A stretch of 64,000 nucleotides of DNA. It comes from Streptomyces sp. NBC_01465. GTDB lineage: Bacteria > Actinomycetota > Actinomycetes > Streptomycetales > Streptomycetaceae. Positions 57,927-64,000 of the stretch are shown piece by piece (position 1 is the stretch's first letter; every line of letters begins with the position of its first letter). The notes beneath the pieces are model-generated. The model worked only from the letters and a program-made list of their open reading frames with translations, searched no databases and was not told where the DNA came from. The position numbers and the translations under genes were made by a program. The stretch is from the NCBI RefSeq assembly GCF_036227325.1, contig NZ_CP109467.1, positions 7,688,001 to 7,752,000 of the forward strand. Direction: 5' to 3'.

Positions 57927-58981
57927 CCCGGCTGATGCCGAGCCCGGTTGTCGTCGACATCCGGGCCGGCGCGCTGGACGACCTGGCCACGATCCTGACC
58001 GACCAGCGCATCGCCCCCACCGGCAGGCTCGCCTTCGCGATCAGCAGCGGTGGATCCGGCAAGGCGCTGAAGGAGAGGTTCGCACCGGCCTTCCCCGACG
58101 CGCAGTGGTTCGACGACGCCGACGGCACCATCGACGGCGCCGTCAAGCTCGCCGACTCCATCAAGCGCGCCGGCCGGTACGACGCCGTGGTCTCGCTCGG
58201 CGGCGGCAAGGTCGTCGACTGTGCGAAGTACGCCGCGGCCAGGGTCGGCCTGCCGCTGGTCGCCGTGGCGACGAACCTCGCCCACGACGGTCTGTGCTCG
58301 CCGGTCGCCACGCTCGACAACGACGCAGGCCGCGGTTCGTACGGCGTACCGTCCCCGATCGGCGTCGTCATCGACCTGGACGTCATCCGCGATGCCCCGG
58401 CCCGCTTCGTCCGGGCCGGCGTCGGCGACGTCATCTGCAAGATCTCCGCCGTCGCGGACTGGGAGCTCTCGCACCAGGTCAACGGCGAGCAGATCGACGG
58501 CCTCGCCGCGGCCATGGCCCGCCAGGCCGCCCACGCGGTGCTGCGGCACCCGGGCAGCATCGGCGACGACTCCTTCCTCAGCGTGCTCGCCGAGTCCCTC
58601 GTGATGTGCGGTCTCGCGATGTCCGTGGCCGGCGACTCGAGGCCCGCCTCCGGTGCCTGCCACGAGATCTGCCACGCCTTCGACCTGCTCTTCCCCAAGC
58701 GCAACGCGCAGCACGGAGAGCAGTGCGGGTTCGGCGGAGCGTTCGCCACGTTCCTGCGCGGCGATCTCGACACGGTGAAAGAGATGACCGCGACGCTGCG
58801 CCGCCACGGGCTGCCGGTCCTCGCCGAGGAGATGGGCTTCAGCGACCAGGACCTGGTGGACGCGGTGCTCTTCGCCCCGCAGACCCGTCCCGGCCGCTAC
58901 ACCATCCTTGAGCACCTCAACCTCAACCCCGACCAGATCAAGGACGCTTACGCCGACTATGCAAAAGCCATCGGTAGCTGA
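57914..58981 (+). CDS. Glycerol-1-phosphate dehydrogenase-like protein (EgsA/AraM family)
   Basis: A 355-aa member of the iron-containing alcohol dehydrogenase superfamily, Fe-ADH_2 subgroup. The NAD-binding SLGGGKVVDCAKY (about residues 94-106), TNLAHDGLCSPVA with the conserved His-Asp-Gly, SRPASGACHEICHAF (two metal-ligand candidates) and AQHGEQ resemble archaeal and Bacillus AraM glycerol-1-phosphate dehydrogenases, which reduce DHAP to sn-glycerol 1-phosphate. GTG start at 57914, overlapping the previous gene by 13 bases; the next gene starts inside its last 23 bases. A 2-deoxy-scyllo-inosose-synthase-like or other polyol dehydrogenase activity is the alternative. Confidence 0.85.
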   Translation: MPVLTRLMPSPVVVDIRAGALDDLATILTDQRIAPTGRLAFAISSGGSGKALKERFAPAFPDAQWFDDADGTIDGAVKLADSIKRAGRYDAVVSLGGGKVVDCAKYAAARVGLPLVAVATNLAHDGLCSPVATLDNDAGRGSYGVPSPIGVVIDLDVIRDAPARFVRAGVGDVICKISAVADWELSHQVNGEQIDGLAAAMARQAAHAVLRHPGSIGDDSFLSVLAESLVMCGLAMSVAGDSRPASGACHEICHAFDLLFPKRNAQHGEQCGFGGAFATFLRGDLDTVKEMTATLRRHGLPVLAEEMGFSDQDLVDAVLFAPQTRPGRYTILEHLNLNPDQIKDAYADYAKAIGS

Positions 58982-59738
58982 ACTCCGCCCGGTCGTGCAC
59001 CCTCCGGGCGTCAAGGACCGGCGGAGCGGCGAGCACTGGGGCGGCCGGCTCTACATGCGCGAGATCTCGCTGCGTGTCGACCGGCACCTGGTGACCACGA
59101 AGATCACGCCCAACCAGCTGACCTACGTGATGACCGTTGCCGCCGCCTTCGCCGCCCCGGCCCTCCTGGTGCCCGGGATCTGGGGTGCGGTGCTCGGTGT
59201 GCTGATGGCTCAGCTCTACCTGCTTCTCGACTGCGTCGACGGCGAGGTCGCCCGCTGGAAGAAGCAGTACTCGATGGTCGGCGTCTACGTGGACCGCGTG
59301 GCCGCCTATGTGCTCGACGCCGCGGTGCTCGTCGGCTTCGGTCTGCGCGCCGCCGACATCTGGGGCTCGGGGCGGATCGACTGGCTGTGGGCCTTCCTCG
59401 GCACGCTCGCCGCCCTCGGCGCCATCCTGATCAAGTCGGAGACCGACCTGGTCGGCGTCGCCCGTCACCAGCAGGGCATGCCCCCGGTCAAGGAGACGGC
59501 CTCCGAGCCGCGTACCTCCGGCATGGCGCTGGCCCGCAGGGCCGCAGGGGCGCTGAAGTTCCACCGGCTCGTCATGGGGATCGAAGCGACCCTGCTGATC
59601 CTTCTTCTCGCGATCCTCGACGCGGTCAGGGGCGACCTGTTCTTCTCCCGGCTCGGCGTCGCCGTGCTGGCGGGCATCGCGCTCCTGCAGTCCGTGCTCC
59701 ACCTCGTGTCCATCCTCGCGTCGAGCAGGCTGAAGTGA
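58959..59738 (+). CDS. Second CDP-alcohol phosphotransferase, final motif Asp replaced by Ala
   Basis: A 259-aa integral membrane protein of the CDP-alcohol phosphatidyltransferase family. The core is LLLDCVDGEVAR-N8-GVYVDRVAAY: D1, D2 and D3 are present but the fourth aspartate (the catalytic base in structurally studied members) is Ala. TTKITPNQLTY precedes it and at least five hydrophobic helices follow. Residues 1-45 are hydrophilic (VKDRRSGEHWGGRLYMREISL). ATG at 58959 lies inside the preceding gene (23-base overlap) and has AAGGA upstream. The next gene starts on its stop (GTGA). The altered motif suggests either an inactive partner of the DUF5941 enzyme or another catalytic base, for example the Asp five residues on. 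Confidence 0.85.
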   Translation: MQKPSVAELRPVVHPPGVKDRRSGEHWGGRLYMREISLRVDRHLVTTKITPNQLTYVMTVAAAFAAPALLVPGIWGAVLGVLMAQLYLLLDCVDGEVARWKKQYSMVGVYVDRVAAYVLDAAVLVGFGLRAADIWGSGRIDWLWAFLGTLAALGAILIKSETDLVGVARHQQGMPPVKETASEPRTSGMALARRAAGALKFHRLVMGIEATLLILLLAILDAVRGDLFFSRLGVAVLAGIALLQSVLHLVSILASSRLK

Positions 59739-60619
59739 GTACTCCCATGAAGGTCGGCGCGGTGATCATCACCATGGGCAACCGCCCCGACGAACTGCGC
59801 GCCCTGCTCGACTCGGTCACCAAGCAGGACGGCGACCGCATCGAGGTCGTCGTGGTCGGCAACGGCGCACCCGTGCCGGACGTCCCCGCAGGCGTACGGA
59901 CCGTCGAACTGCCCGAGAACCTGGGCATCCCCGGCGGCCGCAACGTCGGCATCGAGGCGTTCGGCCCCTCGGGCGCCGACGTCGACGTGCTCCTCTTCCT
60001 CGACGACGACGGTCTGCTGCCGAACAACGACACGGCCGAGCTGTGCCGCCAGGCCTTCACCGCCGACCAGAAGCTGGGCATCATCAGCTTCCGGATCGCC
60101 GACCCGGAGACCGGCGTCACCCAGCGCCGCCACGTGCCCAGGCTGCGCGCCGCGGACCCGATGCGCTCCTCGCGGGTGACGACGTTCCTCGGCGGCGCCA
60201 ATGCCGTACGTACGCAGGTCATCGCCGAGGTCGGCGGACTCCCGGACGAGTTCTTCTACGCCCACGAGGAGACCGACCTGGCCTGGCGGGCCCTCGACGC
60301 AGGCTGGATGATCGACTACCGCGCGGACATGGTCCTCCACCACCCGACGACCGCACCCTCGCGGCACGCGGTCTACCACCGGATGGTGGCCCGCAACCGC
60401 GTCTGGCTCGCCCGCCGCAATCTGCCCGCGCTCCTGGTCCCGGTCTACCTCGGGATCTGGATGCTCCTCACGCTGGCCCGTCGCCCGTCCGGTCCTGCCC
60501 TCAAGGCCTGGTTCGGCGGCTTCAAGGAAGGCTGGTCGACGCCCTGCGGACCCCGCCGCCCGATGAAATGGCGTACGGTCTGGCGCCTGACAAGGCTGGG
60601 CCGACCTCCTGTCATCTGA
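59735..60619 (+). CDS. Glycosyltransferase family 2
   Basis: A 294-aa GT-A-fold glycosyltransferase. VGAVIITMGNRPDELRALLDSV is the start of the nucleotide-binding domain. The metal-binding loop is LFLDDDGLL, FLGGANAVR and EFFYAHEETDLAWRAL are acceptor-side and ED-type motifs of the rhamnosyl/galactofuranosyl-type GT2 proteins. There is one hydrophobic segment (about residues 240-256, ALLVPVYLGIWMLLTLA), so it associates with the membrane. The start GTG at 59735 overlaps the previous stop; ATG at 59747 is the alternative. Donor and acceptor are unknown; from context the acceptor is probably the polyol-phosphate lipid made by the upstream genes. Confidence 0.88.
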   Translation: MSTPMKVGAVIITMGNRPDELRALLDSVTKQDGDRIEVVVVGNGAPVPDVPAGVRTVELPENLGIPGGRNVGIEAFGPSGADVDVLLFLDDDGLLPNNDTAELCRQAFTADQKLGIISFRIADPETGVTQRRHVPRLRAADPMRSSRVTTFLGGANAVRTQVIAEVGGLPDEFFYAHEETDLAWRALDAGWMIDYRADMVLHHPTTAPSRHAVYHRMVARNRVWLARRNLPALLVPVYLGIWMLLTLARRPSGPALKAWFGGFKEGWSTPCGPRRPMKWRTVWRLTRLGRPPVI

Positions 60620-60700
60620 CAGGCTCTGGTCTGAGAGCATCAGGGGTACTTCACCTGCACCCGGTCAGGCTGCACATCTTGAACACGAAAGTTTCAACCT

Positions 60701-61630
60701 GTGAGTGACACAACCCATGACGGAGCGGTCTCGCTGAGCGCCCCGCCATCTCCCGACGACGGTCTGCCCCCGGCGGCGCTCGCCGCCAAGTACGGCCTGT
60801 CGGTGAGCGGTGCCCGGCCCGGCCTCATCGAGTACGTACGGCAGATGTGGGGCCGGCGCCACTTCATCATGGCCTTCTCCCAGGCCAAGCTGATGTCGCA
60901 GTACAGCCAGGCCAAGCTGGGCCAGGTCTGGCAGGTGGCGACCCCTCTGCTCAACGCCGCGGTCTACTACTTCATCTTCGGCGTGATCATGAACTCGGGA
61001 CGGGGGATGTCCAAGGAAGTCTTCATCCCCTTCCTGGTCACGGGTGTCTTCGTCTTCACCTTCACGCAGAGTTCGGTGATGGCAGGCGTACGCGCGATCT
61101 CCGGCAACCTGGGCCTGGTGCGGGCACTGCACTTCCCGCGCGCCTCACTGCCGATCTCCTTCGCGCTCCAGCAGCTCCAGCAACTGCTGTTCTCGATGAT
61201 CGTGCTGGTGATCGTCGCGGTGGTCTTCGGCAGCTACCCCTCGCTCTCCTGGCTGCTGGTGGTGCCCGCGCTGACCATGCAGTTCGTGTTCAACACCGGC
61301 ATGGCGCTGATCATGGCCCGCCTCGGCAGCAAGACCCCCGACCTCGCCCAGCTGATGCCCTTCATCATGCGGACCTGGATGTACGCGTCGGGCGTCATGT
61401 TCTCGATCACGGTCATGCTCGCGGACAAGCCGTCCTGGATCGCCGACACGCTGCAGTACAACCCGGCGGCGATCTACATGGACCTGATCCGCTTCGCGCT
61501 GATCGACGGTTACGGCGCGTCGAACCTCCCCGACCACGTATGGGTCGCCGCCCTGATCTGGGCGATCCTCGTCGGCTGTGCGGGCTTTGTGTACTTCTGG
61601 AAGGCAGAGGAACGGTACGGCCGTGGCTGA
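60701..61630 (+). CDS. ABC-2 type permease, teichoic acid/polysaccharide exporter subunit
   Basis: A 309-aa permease of the TagG/Wzm/RfbA type. A cytosolic N-terminus of about 65 residues (with LIEYVRQMWGRRHFIMAFSQAKL, the amphipathic connecting helix, about residues 46-68) is followed by six membrane helices, beginning ATPLLNAAVYYFIFGVIM. GTG start at 60701; the 81-base gap to the glycosyltransferase gene has no clear terminator. Partner ATPase follows with an 8-base overlap. Exports lipid-linked glycans in this family. With the upstream genes it suggests flipping of a glycosylated polyol-phosphate lipid. Confidence 0.9.
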   Translation: MSDTTHDGAVSLSAPPSPDDGLPPAALAAKYGLSVSGARPGLIEYVRQMWGRRHFIMAFSQAKLMSQYSQAKLGQVWQVATPLLNAAVYYFIFGVIMNSGRGMSKEVFIPFLVTGVFVFTFTQSSVMAGVRAISGNLGLVRALHFPRASLPISFALQQLQQLLFSMIVLVIVAVVFGSYPSLSWLLVVPALTMQFVFNTGMALIMARLGSKTPDLAQLMPFIMRTWMYASGVMFSITVMLADKPSWIADTLQYNPAAIYMDLIRFALIDGYGASNLPDHVWVAALIWAILVGCAGFVYFWKAEERYGRG

Positions 61631-62411
61631 GGACAAGATCGAGGGGCGGGTCCCCACCGTCATCGCCGACGATGTGCACATCGTCTACCGGGTGAACGGC
61701 GCAGGCGGCGGCAAGGGCAGCGCCACCGCCGCGCTCAGCCGCATGGTCCGCAGGAACAAGACCGGCGAGTCGCGCGGTGTCCGCAAGGTCCACGCCGTAC
61801 GCGGCGTCTCCTTCACGGCGTACCGCGGCGAGGCCATCGGCCTCATCGGCACCAACGGCTCCGGCAAGTCCACCCTGTTGCGCGCCATCGCCGGACTGCT
61901 GCCGACGGAGAGCGGCAAGGTCTACACCGACGGCCAGCCCTCTCTGCTCGGCGTGAACGCGGCGCTGATGAACGACCTCACGGGCGAACGCAACGTCATC
62001 CTCGGCGGCCTCGCCATGGGCATGTCCCGCGAGGAGATCCGCGAGCGCTACCAGGGCATCGTCGACTTCTCCGGCATCAACGAGAAGGGCGACTTCATCA
62101 CCCTGCCGATGCGCACCTACTCGTCCGGCATGGCGGCCAGGCTCCGCTTCTCCATCGCGGCCGCCAAGAACCACGACGTGCTGATGATCGACGAGGCGCT
62201 CGCCACCGGTGACCGCAAGTTCCAGATCCGCTCCGAGCAGCGCATCCGCGAACTGCGCAAGGAGGCGGGCACCGTCTTCCTCGTCAGCCACAGCAACAAG
62301 TCGATCAGGGACACCTGCGACCGCGTCCTGTGGCTGGAGAAGGGCGAGCTCCTGATGGACGGCCCGACCGACGAGGTCATCAAGGCGTACGAGAAGGAGA
62401 CCGGACGCTAG
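61623..62411 (+). CDS. ABC transporter ATPase, TagH/Wzt type
   Basis: A 262-aa ATPase. The N-terminal Gly/Ser-rich insertion (YRVNGAGGGKGSATAALSR, about residues 20-38) and the Walker A GTNGSGKST (about residue 80) are characteristic of teichoic acid/O-antigen exporters. The signature motif is YSSGM rather than LSGGQ, as in TagH and Wzt, and Walker B is LMIDEALATGD. There is no C-terminal glycan-binding domain (about 140 aa absent), so chain-length or modification control by that domain is not expected. GTG start at 61623 overlaps the permease by 8 bases. Last gene of the cluster; a strong terminator follows. Confidence 0.92.
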   Translation: MAEDKIEGRVPTVIADDVHIVYRVNGAGGGKGSATAALSRMVRRNKTGESRGVRKVHAVRGVSFTAYRGEAIGLIGTNGSGKSTLLRAIAGLLPTESGKVYTDGQPSLLGVNAALMNDLTGERNVILGGLAMGMSREEIRERYQGIVDFSGINEKGDFITLPMRTYSSGMAARLRFSIAAAKNHDVLMIDEALATGDRKFQIRSEQRIRELRKEAGTVFLVSHSNKSIRDTCDRVLWLEKGELLMDGPTDEVIKAYEKETGR

Positions 62412-62428
62412 TCCGGCCGACTCCGCGA

Positions 62429-62470
62429 AGAGGCCCCCGCAGGACCCGAATCGGTCCTGCGGGGGCCTCT
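62429..62470. terminator. Strong bidirectional terminator after the exporter genes
   Basis: A perfect 18-bp inverted repeat (62429-62446 with 62453-62470), 6-base loop, followed by TTT on the plus strand. It separates the ABC exporter cluster from the convergent MmpL-family gene. Confidence 0.93.
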
Positions 62471-62488
62471 TTCCGTACGCGGCCTGCC

Positions 62489-64000
62489 TCACACCCCGGC
62501 GGGCTGCTTCACCTCCGGTGCCTCGGCCAGCCCCACCCGCCCGTGCAGCCTGCGCAGCAACGGCGGTGCGTACCAGGCACGGTCGCCCAGGACCCGCATG
62601 GCGGCCGGCACCAGGATCCCGCGCACGGCCACCGCGTCGATGACGATGGCGAGCCCGCTGCCGATGCCGAACATCTGCAGGAAGCTGATCGAGCTCGTGC
62701 CGAAGGCGAAGAAGCTCACCGCGAGCAGCCCGGCCGCCATCGAGACGATCCGCCCGGTCCGCGCGAGCCCCTGCGTCACGACGGTCGAGCGGTCGGCCCC
62801 CGCGTCGTGCAGCTCCTTCATCCGGCTGGTCACGAAGACCTCGTAGTCCATCGAGAGTCCGAAGGTGACACAGAACAGCAGCACGGTCATCGAGGTGTCC
62901 AACGGCTGCGGTGTGAAGCCGAGGAGAGAGGCGAGATGCCCGTCCTGGAAGATCCACACCATCACGCCCACGGAGGCCGACAGGCTCACCGCGTTGAGCA
63001 GCAGGGCACGCAGCGGCTGCACGACGCTGCCGGTGAAGAGGAAGAGCAGTACGAAGGTCGTCACCGCGATCAGCCCTGCGGCCAGGGGAAGCCTGATCCC
63101 GATCGAGTGCTTGGAGTCGACCAGCCGCGCGTCGTCCCCGCCGACGAGTGTGGTCGTGCCCGACGGACCCGGGAGCGCCCGGATCTCGCGTACGAGGTCC
63201 TGCGCATCCCCCGACTTGGGCGTGAACGCGGAGACGACCTCGATCCGCTGGGCGTCCGAGCGCCCCAGCGCGGCGCTCGCGGGACCGGCGGGCTGGGCCT
63301 GCCCCTTCGTGTACGTACCCGAACTCGCGTCGACCCGGACGACTCCGTCGAGCCGCGAAAGACGCTGCGCGTACGTACTCAGCGCCCCGGGCTGCACGCC
63401 CCCTTCGGTCACCACCTGCACGGAACCGGTGTCGTTGGCGCGGAAGTCCTCCCGCAGTGCGGTGGCCACCTGGCGGGCGGCCGCCGACTCCGGCAGCACG
63501 CGCTCGTCCGGAGTGCCGAAGGTGACGCCGAGCAGTGGGCTCGCGGCCAGCAGCAGGACGGCGAGGACGGGCAGCGCGGTCAGCGCGGGCCGGCGCATGA
63601 CCGTACCGGCGAGCCTGCCCCAGAACGGTGCGTCGGCGCGCCGTACGGCCGAGGCCCACGGCAGGCGCCCCTTGTTGACGCGGTGCCCGAGCACCGCGAG
63701 GAGCGGCGGCACGACGAAGAGCGCACCGAGTACGGCGATGGCCACCACCCCGATGCCCGCGTAGGCGAACGAGCGCAGGAAGAACTGCGGGAAGACCAGC
63801 AGTGCGGCAAGCGCCGCCGCCACGGTCGCGGCGGAGAAGACGATCGTGCGCCCGGCCGTTGTCACGGTCGTCCGCAGCGCGTCGGGTACCGCTGCCCCGG
63901 CGGCCAGTTGCTCGCGGAAACGGCTGACGAGCAGCAGCGCGTAGTCGATGCCGAGCCCGAGTCCGAGGGCGGTGGTCAGATTGATGGAGAAGACGGAGAC
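62489..64000 (-). CDS. MmpL/RND family transporter, C-terminal part (start outside window)
   Basis: The last 503 or so codons of an MMPL-family membrane transporter; the frame is open to the window edge. The segment visible first (INLTTALGLGLGIDYALLLVSRF) is the conserved helix carrying the proton-relay Asp-Tyr pair, so about 200 residues of the N-terminal half are missing. A second such helix reads FGLSMDYEVFVTSRMKEL. Between them lies an extracytoplasmic porter domain with DLVREIRALPGP. MmpL proteins export lipids or hydrophobic small molecules. It converges on the exporter cluster across the terminator, so it is in a separate transcription unit. Confidence 0.9.
   Translation of the reverse strand, partial: VSVFSINLTTALGLGLGIDYALLLVSRFREQLAAGAAVPDALRTTVTTAGRTIVFSAATVAAALAALLVFPQFFLRSFAYAGIGVVAIAVLGALFVVPPLLAVLGHRVNKGRLPWASAVRRADAPFWGRLAGTVMRRPALTALPVLAVLLLAASPLLGVTFGTPDERVLPESAAARQVATALREDFRANDTGSVQVVTEGGVQPGALSTYAQRLSRLDGVVRVDASSGTYTKGQAQPAGPASAALGRSDAQRIEVVSAFTPKSGDAQDLVREIRALPGPSGTTTLVGGDDARLVDSKHSIGIRLPLAAGLIAVTTFVLLFLFTGSVVQPLRALLLNAVSLSASVGVMVWIFQDGHLASLLGFTPQPLDTSMTVLLFCVTFGLSMDYEVFVTSRMKELHDAGADRSTVVTQGLARTGRIVSMAAGLLAVSFFAFGTSSISFLQMFGIGSGLAIVIDAVAVRGILVPAAMRVLGDRAWYAPPLLRRLHGRVGLAEAPEVKQPAGV

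Overview
The window is a high-GC stretch of a Streptomyces (or very close Streptomycetaceae) chromosome. The evidence is the near-universal G or C at third codon positions, frequent GTG/TTG starts with GTGA/ATGA overlaps, an SsgA-like sporulation protein, Tat-type lipoproteins, LacI-controlled sugar operons without their own ATPase, and short dispersed GC-rich intergenic repeats. Gene content around idi, the SCO6745-like gene, tex and the fatty-acid oxidation multienzyme gene matches, as far as I remember, the SCO6730-SCO6760 neighbourhood of S. coelicolor. I see no tRNA, rRNA, CRISPR array, insertion sequence or phage gene. No stretch longer than 300 bases lacks a gene.

Region 1 (1-20.2 kb) is dominated by what looks like a complete xyloglucan utilisation locus. 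A LacI regulator (2130-3143) is followed by a minus-strand operon of about 11 kb: binding-protein lipoprotein, two sugar ABC permeases, secreted GH74 xyloglucanase, GH42 beta-galactosidase, GH95 alpha-L-fucosidase and secreted GH12 endoglucanase. A divergent GH3 beta-glucosidase/xylosidase and a GH31 alpha-xylosidase complete the set. Four perfect copies and one imperfect copy of TCGAAGCGCTTCGA lie in front of the regulator, the operon, the GH3 gene and the GH31 gene, tying them into one regulon. The inferred flow is: GH74 and GH12 cut the polymer outside, the ABC system imports the oligosaccharides, and GH95, GH42, GH31 and GH3 strip fucose, galactose, xylose and glucose inside the cell.

Region 2 (20.2-34.4 kb) is ordinary metabolism and regulation. 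It holds small membrane and regulatory proteins, a trans-acting enoyl reductase, a tyrosine phosphatase, and a four-gene beta-oxidation operon (alpha-methylacyl-CoA racemase type protein, acyl-CoA dehydrogenase, thiolase, FadB/J multienzyme) behind a short palindrome. It also holds an MBL hydrolase/TetR pair, a MerR regulator, a macro-domain protein, an orphan homologue of ATP synthase subunit b, a DUF2236 protein and a second LacI regulator.

Region 3 (34.4-55.2 kb) starts with three secreted peptidases (M1, S15-type Xaa-Pro, M14) and a small secreted helical protein. It continues with a D-amino-acid-oxidase-like flavoprotein, a SpoU methyltransferase, an ABC-F protein, Tex, a GlxA-type regulator with a stand-alone DJ-1/PfpI protein, idi, a methyltransferase, a cation diffusion facilitator and galE. 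Two small genes were found by eye: a 44-aa single-TM protein (20277-20411) and a 45-aa charged protein with an excellent ribosome binding site (52945-53082).

Region 4 (55.3-62.4 kb) is a tightly coupled plus-strand cluster: DUF5941/CDP-alcohol phosphotransferase, LicC-like nucleotidyltransferase, glycerol-1-phosphate dehydrogenase-like protein, a second CDP-alcohol phosphotransferase lacking the last motif aspartate, a GT2 glycosyltransferase and a teichoic-acid-type ABC exporter. I infer that it makes and exports a polyol-phosphate-containing surface glycolipid or polymer; I do not recognise a described product. It ends at a strong bidirectional terminator, followed by a partial MmpL-family transporter running off the window.
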